Shown one piece after another: positions 23,197 through 34,661 of a stretch of 64,000 bases of DNA. Source of the DNA: Rotaria socialis. Lineage: Eukaryota > Rotifera > Eurotatoria > Philodinida > Philodinidae. The notes below the pieces were generated by a model that saw only the letters and a program-made list of their open reading frames with translations, was not told where the DNA came from and did not search any database. Both the position numbers and the translations under genes were made by a program. Location of the stretch: positions 1-64,000 of the forward strand of contig CAJNYU010002695.1 in assembly GCA_905331475.1 (NCBI GenBank), written 5' to 3'. Every line of letters starts with the position of its first letter. The first letter of the stretch is position 1.

Positions 23197-26100
23197 TTAT
23201 TTCAACAATATTCGACTGTTTTTGTGCTGAATGGCAAAAGCATCAATTATTTTTTCGTTATCAACAACAAAATCTCTTTCAATTGCTAATAAAGACAAAT
23301 CACTCAGTCTATCGTCAGACATAGTATTACGTGCACTAGTTTTGATTAATTTCATTTTACTGAATGTTCGTTCTGTTGTGGTTGAAGACACAGGAATAGT
23401 CATAGCACCGATAAGAAGATGTATAATCGTGGGAAATGCTTGTTGTAATGGTAAAACTTCAAAATATAAATCAACTATATCTTTTGATTTTGATTGTTTG
23501 AGCATAGGCTTTAATACTTCAGCTTCATTCGACAATGATACAATATCACATTGTAACATAGTACATAAATCTGTTAATTCTTTCACCTCCAAAAACGTTG
23601 AGCTGTCAGGTGATAAGGATGATATGCCACGAAGAATTTCCATATTGCTTTTTGAAAAACGATCGTTCATTTCAACAAGAATAGAATCAATTACCGGATA
23701 GAAAATAAAATCCCTATATTTACTATCATTATCAATTTCTTCACGTTGTCCTATTGTACTTGTAACTGAACAATTTTTAAATCTTGTTGATATTGTTCTT
23801 TGTCTTCTTTGTTTAACTTTAACATCAAGATCAATATTATTTTCAACGCAAAATGCAGTTATTTGCCCAAATAGCCTAGAAAATTCTTCTTCACTTCGAA
23901 GTTCATTAATTTGATTAATAACAGCACTAATCAATGTATGCGCTTTGCCAAAATCAATCGATTTAGCTAGAAAAATTATAAAAAAGGATGTAGTTCACGA
24001 AAAAAAATAGAAAAGAAGGATTATTATCAGTTCAAAAGAAAAGGCTTACATTTTAATTGATCAGACAAGATTTTTATTTTACCAAGTAGACGATGTAGAA
24101 TGAAAATAGTTACAACAAATAATGGTTCTTTTAATGCCAATAATAGACCTCGTGCATCTATTGAACGTTCTGTACCTTTATCTACTAGTTCTTCTAAACT
24201 TTGATTTAAAGCTTTATAATTTTCAATAACAGATTGAATGGATGCCCAACGACTATCTCATCTAGTTTCCGCCCATTTTTTGATTGTGGCGATGGAAAGA
24301 ATAGAACAATCTTATAAGAAAAGAAGTCGCATTCATTACTGTTGAATAAACATGATATATTCTCACCTATCTTCAATTGTTGTTGAATCTTTTTAAAAGT
24401 TTCATTCGTAACACTTGATGTATGAAAATAAGTATAAATTTTGCTAATAATCGAATAAAACTCCGATAAATAAGGAACACTTTTCGTAACATTACAAATA
24501 ACTAAATTCAGCTTGTGTGCATAACAGTGCACGTATATCGCATTTGGAATATGTTGTTGACGTAGCAATGCTTGAACGCCAGCATGCTTACCTGATAAGA
24601 CGGAAGCTCTAGAAAAAAAAAGAGTTGCAACATTTCAGATGCGGCGTAATTTAGTCAAACTATTAGGCATAAACCACTCACCCATCGAAGCACATAGCAA
24701 TACAATAATTTAAGTCAATATTTAAAGACGATAAGAATTTGACAATTTCATCTGTCAAGGTTTGTGCATCAAATTCATCAAGTTTTACAAAACCAAGAAA
24801 ATACTCTTTGAATAGAGATGTCAGTTGATTTTCATCACTTGTTTTTATTTCAATATCAACAACACGTAAGACTACACTTAGTTGCTCATGGCCTGACACA
24901 TCACGTGATTCGTCCACCATAAGAGAAAAAACACATCCTTTAATCTAAAAAAAAGAAGTGGAAACAAAGTATATTAACTTCTAGCGTAGTTAAGGCTTCT
25001 TTCCTTCTCTGAAATTTGTTGCCGAATATGTAAAGCTAATAACGAAATTAACTCGTTTTGAATATATGGGCTAAGATAAGTTGAATTTTTAGCACTATCA
25101 TTTAAAATAGATGAAGCAATAGGATCAGTACCACTGGTCCAGTTTAACAGTTCGATAAAATTTCCTCGATTAGCTGACCTACCAAAGAATAAGAGAAAAT
25201 GAAAATCAATCAATTTATCTCTTCAGATTAAACTCACGATTCACTTTCTAAGTGACCACGAATTGCAATCATCTGCCTGCAGCATAAATGTAACGCTGAA
25301 ACAATTTTAGCTAATTTTTGACGATTTTGTTTTATGATTTCAGTTCTTGATCTATCTATCACTTGTAAAATCGATGAAGCAGAGTTTTTACGTGAAATAT
25401 ATTCTTCGAAATTAACATGTGCTTGTATATGACTTTTAGAATATTGATGTTTTAAAAATCCTTGATTGGTACTACATGCATGCTTCCAGCTGTTAAAACC
25501 ACGTACAAATGCGTCACTTTGATTCTAAATTGAAATGAAAAGGACAAACTGATTTAGTTATATAATAGATAAAGAAATAGAATAGGAAAAAAGCCATGGG
25601 AAAGTTATCTGTATATTAAATGAGCGTCTCTTACTCGGTTATTAAAATTTGTTCTAGTATTGAAGTGTCTACAATAGTAGCAGTAGGCTGCGTCTGCTTG
25701 AATTGAGTACTCCAACCAACGAAACTGAGAGAACCATTGACTGCGAAAAGATCTGTTATGTTTGCTTAATGGATAAATCGCAAGTTTCGGCTGTGACGGA
25801 GGTTCATTACATGAACAACTAATATCAACAGTATTCGGTATTGGTTTATTTGATGATGAAAATAATGATAAAGGAGATTCCAATAAAGATGAAACAACTT
25901 TTTCTTGTTGATGTTCGCTAGATGATGATAGTAATAATTCAGGAGATTTTGGTAAAGATGAAGATATTTGTTCTTGGCGTCGTTTACTTGATGGCGATAA
26001 CAGTTGAGGCGATTCTAATGAAGATGAAGAAATCTGTTCTTGTTGTTTACTTGACGATGAACACCATTCTAAAAAGGATTTTGATGAATATTTTTAAAAA

Positions 26101-26471
26101 TTTGTATCTTTTTGTTTACTCGACGATGGTGATAATAACCGAGGAGATTTTGGTGAAGATGAAGATATTTGTTCTTGGCGTCGTTTACTTGATGGCGATA
26201 ACAGTTGAGGCGATTCTAATGAAGATGAAGAAATCTGTTCTTGTTGTGTACTTGACGATGGTGATAATAATCGAGGTGTGGATGAATATAAAGGAAGTTG
26301 TTCTTGTTGATTTGTACAAGATGTTGAATCAATTTGAACAATTCCATCTGATTGAGAAACAGTTATTTCAATTGAAGTTAAAGAGTTATTGGATTTTCGG
26401 TTCTTCTTAGTATGCGACCTGAAAAAAGACTGGATAGTACCATGTTTCGGCTCTTTCAAAAATGGTTCCAT
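23197..26471 (-). pseudogene. hAT transposase (TTF zinc finger, DUF4371, dimerisation domain), inactivated
   Basis: Read from the right. Exon 1 (ATG 26471) encodes a Ser/Pro/Gln-rich tail with tandem QEQISSSS repeats and then a TTF-type zinc finger (WLEYSIQADAAYCYYCRHF) to about 25620. Middle exons encode the DUF4371/RNase-H-like core: YIQNELISLLALHIRQQI (24974-25213), VDESRDVSG (24682-24944) and VHCYAHKLNLVI (24050-24608). The last exon (23197-23966) ends in the hAT dimerisation motif TIPVSSTTTERTFSKMK. The final introns have good GT..AG borders (24049-23967 and 24681-24609). A TAA at 26094-26096 in the repeat region and a TGA at 24258-24260, where a conserved Trp is expected, break the frame. 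Such transposases are related to ZMYM1-like proteins. Confidence 0.85.
25918..26290 (-). repeat. Tandem duplication of the Ser/Pro-rich transposase tail
   Basis: About 180 bp is duplicated with few changes (for example 25945-26060 versus 26140-26255), encoding repeated QEQISSSS...SPxLLSPSS units. The long plus-strand frame here (25922-26410) is the antisense shadow of this repeat. Confidence 0.8.
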
Positions 26472-26781
26472 CTGTGAATTATAGAATTTTTATTTTTAAA
26501 TTTCATTTCTTAAGTAATCCTTTGTTCACTTTCCTACGCGCTCCCGACAGAAACAAAAATTAAATCAATGGTAGAATGGATGCTGCTCACGTAGCAATCT
26601 GTCTATATTGTATTGCATAGATGTCACTCACAATCAGGCTTTTCAAACATGTGTACATGTAACTAGCATTAAATAAAAAAACAGAAATCTTATAAATTTT
26701 TATATTTTTTCCGGGTGGTAGGGCAAAGACTGCCGGTGGTAGGGCGGCGCCCTACCATGCCCTACCCTGGTTACGCCACTA

Positions 26782-27798
26782 AGGGTGATAGAGAATTTCC
26801 AGCTCTAGTAGAATACATAATTGCTTTTTTCAAAAGGTAATCCTATAGTGTTGAAAATTTTTAAAAACTAATGTTGATGGCAGCGACAAAATCAAGTCTG
26901 TGGGAATCTGGACATGAGGGTGTCTTCATTCCACTTGATTAACTTTGCAGCAAATAAAAGCAAGGTAAAATAAAAATACACAGTTTGGTAGAGAACCCCA
27001 AGCGCTATCAAATGGTATAATTAATTTTTCAAACATACCCTTTTAGAGTGTCAGAAGACCTCAAATACCGAGTACAGCTTTTGCTTTCCAGAGGTATATA
27101 ATAGTTAATTCTTTAAAAGGAGATGATAAAAAAAATTTGAAAACAAAATGTGTTTCAAGTGAAGTACATTTAATATCAATATTTGATATAGTAGTTAGTA
27201 ATGATGTTTTAATAAAAAAAATATTTTCATATTTTTCTTATTGGTCTAGTTTAGACATGGCAATACATATGCAGTATTTGTATTAAAAGTAACATTTAAT
27301 TGAGGGCCTTTTAGACGATGTTGTTCAACAAAAATTAGTTTCCTGGCACTCATCTTAACTTTTTAAAATTTCCCTCTTGATTATCTGCGTTCTAGTTATC
27401 CAATTTAGAGATTTAATTAAAATATTTGATTAAATCTAATTGTTGACTTTGATGACGTACTTGATTCTTAATACATTAATAATCGAGATTGCCAATAACA
27501 TCAGTTTGAAAATGTTTTTCTTATTAAGAGATCGTCGAAAAACTCTATATCGAATGTAGACACTAACAGTCTATAACATGAAGCATATTGTTTTTTTAAA
27601 TGTTTGTTTATCATCTATTATTCGAATTCAAAAAACAAAGAACTTGATCTGTATCCGATAAAAAAAATTTTCTCGTTATGATGCTGGATAATCTTATGGT
27701 TTTTTCAATATCTATTGATTTAAAAGATTTTATTGTTCATTAAACTTTTGTAATTGATACATCTTTGAATATTGCAATAAGTATTATGCAATTTCATA
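26782..27798. other. AT-rich spacer upstream of the BEN-domain gene copy
   Basis: No clear exon was identified. If the BEN gene has upstream exons, or the element has a left end like that of its sibling, they would be expected here. No CCCAGG terminus with a CpG-rich array was found. Confidence 0.35.
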
Positions 27799-28994
27799 GA
27801 ACAAGAAGCATTTGCTGATGATGAAACAACATCATTTATTGGTGGTTCTAAGCGAGTTCACAAAAATTCTTTTGAATTAAAATCAAAGAAAAAAAGAAGT
27901 ACAAATAAATCTTCGGTGACACGATGTGCAAATGATTCAAGTAAATTGGTATGGTATGCTTACTAATCATTTTAATTCTGTAATTTCAGATGATGAAAAT
28001 TTTGAGATTGATGTTATTGAAAATGATCATATTAAAAGACAAAAGACACAGAAAAACACATCTGGCTAGTCTTTTCATATAGAAGTAACACGATGAATAA
28101 TTCGCTTATTTATGTTTTAGGTTCAAATGTTTTAGAAGGTATTGACAATCGTATCAATGAATTGAATCAAAAATTGATAGCCAATTCATCTAAATTCGAT
28201 CAACAAATGCAAAAGCTTTACTCGAAAATTGATCGTTTAAGTTCAAATGTTAATATTGTAAGACACTTATAAGAAATTTGTTTCACAACGCTGCCTTTCA
28301 CAGTTCATCTAAATCATAGAATGATTTTATTTCGATTAATTAATTATTAATCATTAAATTGAATAAATATAGCTGTAACATTAAGTTTAAATCTTTGAAG
28401 AGGATCATATCTAATTCACTTTAAGCTTTAGTGGAGGAAAATATCGGATTAAAATCGTTCAGTTTGTTATTCTACTTTCTTTTTATCATCAAAGCTCTTT
28501 TTCTGTTTTAGAATACACATGCTCTTGAGCCGTATATCGATAAATCTGGTGAACGATTTCAAGATAAGCTAGTAAGTTTTCCAAAGAATATATTTTAACT
28601 AAATTTATTACGTTCTTTCTTGCTTGTATTTAGATGTTTAAAAATATTAATTTGCTTGGAGTTATGGCAACGGACTATGGCGATTATTCTCGACAAATTC
28701 TACGAATAATTTTTACTGGAGATGAATTAAAAACATGTATTCTACCACCTGGTAAAGCACATCTTACTCGAGAACCACTTGATCAAGAACGATTTACAAT
28801 ATTCCTTGGTATGCAAAAACTTTCATTTGACTTTCATCAATCATGAAATTTCATTTAAACTAGATGCAGTTCGATTCAAATTCAAATTAGATTCGGTCAA
28901 TTTTGGTTTATTTTATAAAAGTTTATTACGGCGAAAACTCACCGACTTTTTAATTGAAGAAAGGCGTCGAGAAGATGTTCAAGTAACTCGATAA
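27799..28994 (+). pseudogene. BEN-domain/coiled-coil gene, copy A
   Basis: Likely exons are about 27799-27940 (Lys/Ser-rich, nuclear-signal-like KKKRS), 27990-28078 (acidic DENFEIDVIE), 28121-28257 (coiled coil with NELNQKL), 28512-28571, 28634-28808 and 28864-28994, with GT..AG borders at most junctions. The last two exons encode a BEN-like fold (DYSRQILRIIF then EPLDQERF then LRRKLTDFLIEER). BEN domains bind DNA and proteins in animal chromatin regulators. An in-frame TAG near 28069 and a mutated splice donor after exon 2 (AGAAGT where copy B has GTAAGT) suggest decay. The 5' end is unidentified. A diverged copy lies at 51687-52750, and both are followed by the same CpG-rich array. Confidence 0.55.
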
Positions 28995-29283
28995 TTACTT
29001 AAACAGAATACAATGCAACGCACTATAGCCAGTCCAGTCCCTCATGAATTCGATAAATGAACATATTTTTTTTAATTGAGTTGTATTTTTTTATTGTTAT
29101 GAAACAATATGATTTTGTAAATACTAAGATAGATGAAATAAATACCGATTGGAACCTGGTATAACTAAATTCACTGAAAGTGAAACAATCAAAAAAAATT
29201 ATCTTTGTCTAGTACAAAATTCATTAAATTAGATAAAAACTAGTAATTGGTTCCATATAAGATCTTTAAAGAGCCATCATACG

Positions 29284-29433
29284 ATGATTTACGACAGTGT
29301 TCAATCATATTTACGATCGTATACGACAAGCGTAACACGCCGTATTTCGTCGTATACGACACGACGACTTACGGTCGTAATTCTAGAGTCAAGTAATACG
29401 ACGAAATACGATCGTCGTAACGTTCATCCTGGG
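29284..29433 (+). repeat. CpG-rich palindromic array and CCTGGG terminus, copy A
   Basis: Many degenerate copies of ATCGTATACGAC and its complement, far richer in CpG than the surroundings. The array ends in AACGTTCATCCTGGG at 29433. The array and terminus are the same, in the same order after the BEN gene, as at 53012-53203. Confidence 0.85.
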
Positions 29434-30464
29434 ATTGTACTGTTCATTGGTCGTCATCTTGGTGTTGTCGGTCTAAACCATCAGATAAATACGATTTATC
29501 AATTCTTCAATTGTCTTTCGCTTACGGTTGTCCTTAACGCAAAAATGCTGATTAAAAGTCTAATACATACTAGATTAAATCTAAAAAATTGTATTTGTAA
29601 TGAATTATACACATTGACTAAGTTACTAAACTTTTTACTTAATATTTTTCGTCAAGCAATGTACTCCGATATTCCCTAAAATGTTGTTTGTATAATTTTT
29701 GTTTTATTAGCATTTCTGAAGTCTGCATATATATAGAAATTCCTTTGATATTGATTGAAAGCTCATCATCCTAAACTTTCTGGCATATGAGCTGCTATTC
29801 ATGAGTTGGCACTGTACTATGCGTTTAATAAAATTGTAACAACCCAGAAAATTACTTCTTATGTTTCTGTTCTGTTATTGTTATTATGTTTCTAAAATTT
29901 GTCCTCAACCAAGCCATTCAATTTATTGCTAGTTCACACTTTATACTTAGCGCATAAGTGTTGTACTTGACTTAATTCTTGCTTTTCTGTTATTGCTTTG
30001 CTATTTGCCTATTTAAGCATGCACTTTGTATGCAAGCGGCGCGATGGACGATATGAAAAAAATCAATAGAGCGCAATACCATTAGCACTAACACTTCTTG
30101 TATCTGAAACTCGTCACAGAAATATTTAAAATTTATAATTAAACGCTTCGATAGATGGGTGTTCTGAAAAATAGAAAGTTCTTTAGAACTTCAATTATTT
30201 TGTAGATGTTTTTTTTTAGAGCTTTCAAGATTGATAAACAGAGTGAAAGTTCATCTCTCTGTCACAGTAATCATCAGATCAATTTTTCTGGATGCGAAAA
30301 CGCAAATAAAATAGTAAATAACTTATTTATTGTGGTCTATGTAACATTACGTCGATGGTAAATCCGTTGAAAAGGCAAATATACTTGCCCATAAGTATAT
30401 TAGGTATTGCTAATTAGAAGAAGTCTGAATTTCAGCTTTCAGAACTACTAAAATAAAGTGACCA
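29434..30464. other. Intergenic spacer
   Basis: AT-rich. The frame at 29284-29679 is an array read-through and not a gene. Confidence 0.4.
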
Positions 30465-31502
30465 GTGAGACAAGATTATAGATCCAAGTTTGAACTCGAA
30501 TATGTTGTCACATTTAGGTATAACCAGATCGAAGTCCGTCATAATCGTTTCGAAGCATCCGATGTTTTGCTGTATCGTGACAGGCAAATGGTATTCGTAG
30601 TTTTCGACAACTCATATCATATTGGCACCATTTGTACACCATTTGGCCAATCTCTCAACTGTACCGATCAGCTAATTGCTTGGCAAAATGCATCATTAGC
30701 CACGACAGACTCCCAGTTCGAAGGGATTACTTATAACTCAATCAACGATACCTATTTCGTCGCACAAGAAACAATCCAAACCGAGATGAAAGAAGTTTTC
30801 CAGGCTAATATTTTTTAGACTCGTATCATACTTACAGATTCTACACCTATTCGCGTACTGGAATCTTGTACAATCAATTGGGACTTCACAGCAAATAATA
30901 AGGGTATCGAAGGTCTCGAATTTATTACTCATCAAGGTTCTGGTCACAGTTATCTGTTGGGATTATGCGAAGTTAATGATTGCGATCCTAAATCAACATC
31001 AAACAATAATGGACGCATTTTAGTGCGTGAAAAGAAGGAAGCTACTAAAACACGCAAGGAAAATTGTTTTAAAGAGATCTATACTATAATAAAAACATTT
31101 TCAGTGATTTGCAGTTGGGACCCAGTTGGCACACTTGTTATACCATCAGCGGTTCATTTCGACGACTATTCATCTTCGTCAATGTACCATCGAAAAGAAA
31201 ATGAGTTGCCAACGCATGTTGCAGTGACCAGTCAAGTGATGAGTCAAGTGTGGGTCGATATGATTGAAGAGATCAATCAAGCACCTTTCTTTTCACTTTC
31301 ACCATTAAATAATAACACCATTTATGCTCTGCCAAGAACACACATAGTAACATCAGAATGTGGAATAAGATATGGCAATATAGAAGGCGTAGCATGGCAA
31401 GGTAGAAATGAACTCATTTTTGTATCTGACCAGGCCAAAAATGATCAAGGTACTCAATGTATTGAGAAAGAGCAGAGTATGCACTATTTTTTTTTGCCTT
31501 AA
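30465..31502 (+). pseudogene. Degraded member of an uncharacterised family shared with plants and oomycetes
   Basis: Two frames joined by an intron (about 31027-31104, GTGAAA...TTTCAG) carry an ordered set of motifs: EGITYNSINDTYFVAQE, GIEGLEF, YLLGLCE, GRILV, IPSAVHFDDYS, VAVTSQ and SQVWV, GNIEGVAW, FVSDQAK, and a terminal HYFFLP. I recognise this order from a broadly distributed, functionally uncharacterised protein family of plants, algae and oomycetes with beta-propeller-like repeats. No signal peptide or start methionine is visible at the 5' end. A TAG at 30816-30818 interrupts the frame where the family continues without a break. It is probably a 5'-truncated pseudogene, although an unrecognised intron at the TAG cannot be excluded. 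Confidence 0.65.
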
Positions 31503-34500
31503 AATTTCTCAAACTAAAGAAAACGTATTTCACCTTTAAATAATTCATTGTAAGAGTGCGCTTGTTTCAATTGAAGTATAATTTAATAAAGCGATTAATT
31601 AATGAAGCTCTATGAAGATCTTATTGCGTTCGGTTCTATGATATAGTATGCTAACAAATGTAACGTGAGATGACAACAGTTTCACCAAAGTCTTGTGATC
31701 TTATCAATAACAATTCATATATCATAGGATCGATTAAAATTCAGTTGACATAAAATTATGTTGATCCAGACGAGCCTGTATGGAAAGCCATCCAGTTCTT
31801 GTGTACACGAAAGTATTTCAAATGGATGCAATTAAAATCAGTATATGTGAATCTGAACTGACATTATCGCTTGATTCCTCTTGCCACTAAATTTTATTCA
31901 GGAACTATGCACCTAGTCAACAACGAGATTTTACTTGGTAATATGAATAACATATTCACATGATTGAAATGCTTATTTCAACCGAGAAAATTGTGTGAAC
32001 TGTAAAGAAAAGTTGGTTCATAGTCTATTTGTATAGACATGATACAGAAGCAATTTTCATTGATTGTTCAATGACGAGACAAGTATCGTAATAGTTACTC
32101 CTTCGAAATATGAAACGACTTTGTTTTGTTTGTCTTTTTTTTATTGATTATAGGTTATGCAATTCGAATCAGTTCACATTAATTTGATGGCAAGATTAGA
32201 ATAGATTCGGATTCAGTAAAGATCTTGTGTCTGGTATAAATGATAACCACAAAACAAATGTTCATATTATGCAGTATTCACCAAAACTACTGAAAATATA
32301 CTATTTACAAATTTTACAGACACATATTAGTCTAGCATCTTATGGTGCTTGGCAAAGTGAAACGATCAAGAAGTAGGAATAAAAAGAAGTATCGTTTATT
32401 GCAATCTTAATAAAAAAAAGCATATTTCTCGTAAGTCGGTCAGCACACAAAAGTCTATGAAAAATTATAGATGTTTGCAGATTAAAAAAAAAGGCAGATT
32501 CTTGCATAGCGATGCGACTGAATCAAAGTTTGAAGATGGACACGTGCTATCCTGCTGTTTTTACCTGTTCGACCTATATAAATTTTGATAAGTCAGAACA
32601 TTTCAATGCATTCTATTCAAAAATAGTTCAATAAAACTAAAGCACTGTCGATAATATGTATGTCAAATTCGAATCATATGTAAAAGAGCAATATTAAGTC
32701 AAACAAGAGTATGAGGATGAAGATGATGTTTCATCTAAAACTTATCTGCATTCTTTTCATGCGATGTCTCATTCAACTTCGAATATAAATGAACCTTTTA
32801 ATCCTCTGCTTCAATTCGAAAATAATAAATCGACACTTCCATGTGCAAGTAGAGAAAAGGAAACGAGAAAGTTTTCTGTTGTTTCGTATGAATTCGATTG
32901 AGAATTAGGACTATTGTGAGGGCGTGAACTTGAAGAAGGGACTGGAGTAGAGTGCTCAAGTTAATGATAAAAAAACAGATTTTTTACGGGGTCTCTCCCA
33001 AGTTTTAGTTCTGATAATGGAATCATAGGTAGTCGTTGTATTGACTAGGAACATTTCTTTTTTCCAACTAAGAAAACAAATATTGTTCAAGTGCTTCCAT
33101 TTTGAATTTTGCTGGATGTATAAATGGTATTATATTTTTCGGAATAGATAGTTCGTATGCGAATATTCATTAAGATTTCAGAATTGAATATCGTTTCTTT
33201 TTTATCTAATGTCAAACGATAAAAATTATCTTTCACAATGTAATACGTTAATCAACCTTTCTCGACTGTCGACAAAAGTCAAATTTTGGTAACGATGATT
33301 ATCTACTTGACATCTACAAAAAGAAATACTAAGCATATTAATGCTTTTTTTTGTATCATGAGCTACATTTGCTCTGTTAAATGAGTAAAAAAAGAATCAA
33401 ATAGATATAATAATCTTTTTTTTTTGGAAAAGAATGGCAATCCTCTGCATGAGCAATTGTTGACTTTTACTAAATGAAGATCTCCTGAAAAGGTCATAGT
33501 ATATGCTTGAAAGTTCTAGCGTAGTTTACCACATTCATCATTCGCCATACACCTATAAGATAAATGAGAGCAACAATAAATAAGATATGTCAAAAATAAT
33601 GGCACTCGATTAGATCAAACAAAACAATATTAAAAATAAATGAGAAGTGTAAAATACAAAGAAAATAGACTTGGAATCTTTCTCAATGCATTAGCACCTC
33701 ACGAAAGGAACTCTTCAAATTGCACTACATAACGAATACTGTAATAAAATGTATTGTATTCTATTTACTTGAGGCTAAGCATTTTGTTTGATGTGCCTTA
33801 CTAGATTGAATTACAACTGTTCTGAAACACTGCATATTGTGCTTTGGTCATCGATGAATGATAGTAGCAATTGAAGAAATAGCTGAGTAAAATAAGATTG
33901 AATCATAACCCTATTACCAAAATATGTTAGAATTTTTAATAAACAACAAGAAGATCTTTTATCTGGTTCCGATATTCAAAAGGAGGAACTATATTCAGAT
34001 CTGAATTTTAAATCTCAAGAGAAACGGCAAATGGTTACAATTAAAAGTATGAGTTTGTTGCAAGAATAAGTTTAGTCGATTTCCGTTTCTCTAAGACTTC
34101 CACAACTCCTACTCATACTTCAGAACGATAATCAAGATGGAATTCATGGTGCGAAAACTTCAATTAGACAGATCAGCATGACATTGAATGTACAGTAAAA
34201 ATTGAATTAGACACTTGTAAGAAATTTATATGACAGTATATGTTTATGTAAGAATCAAATTTTTTTTTATCTATTGTATGAATAGTTTTTTCTGATTCTT
34301 TTTTACTATTCAGATTAGAATTGCTAAGCATGCATTGATCGACTTATGAATTTCATCTGCACAGGTTGAGTGTAAATCAGTGAAATCTCCCACTTGATAG
34401 ATGCATCAGTGATAATATTCATTCGAACAAATAGTTGTCGAATATAGATTTCAGCTATATAGATAAATTTATTACAAAAAGATATAAAAACGTGTCTTTC

Positions 34501-34661
34501 AACATTCATACTGTGCCTCCCTCTGTCCGTAAAAATGCCTTCACAGTGATATAATTGGTGAATACAATATGAAGGAGGAGCTGTAATATATTTTATTCTA
34601 TTTTATTTCTAGTTGATGGTTGATGTGGAAAATTTAATGAAATTTAGCTTCAGCTAATACC
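31503..34661. other. Intergenic region with possible coding remnants
   Basis: Mostly AT-rich. Two open stretches read like eroded exons: about 32702-32902 (QEYEDEDDVSSKTYLHSF... ending in a stop) and about 33943-34070 (QQEDLLSGSDIQKEEL). Neither has a start codon or recognised domain. No RNA genes were found. Confidence 0.35.

Larger units (their letters stand above)
22972..26781 (-). mobile_element. ZMYM1/TTF-type hAT transposon
   Basis: The termini are inverted repeats (TAGTAGCGTAACCAGG left, CCTGGTTACGCCACTA right, one mismatch). They are followed inward by GGTAGGGC/GCCCTACC palindromic stretches. The 3.8-kb interior holds a split minus-strand transposase. The TAGTGGCGTAACCAGG-type end is common among ZMYM1-like hAT elements. 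A clean 8-bp target duplication is not evident, so the flanks may have mutated. Confidence 0.85.

Noticed and set aside
25922-26410. 162-residue plus-strand frame with repeats
   Set aside because: It is the antisense of the Ser/Pro repeats of the hAT transposase; the minus strand gives the meaningful protein.
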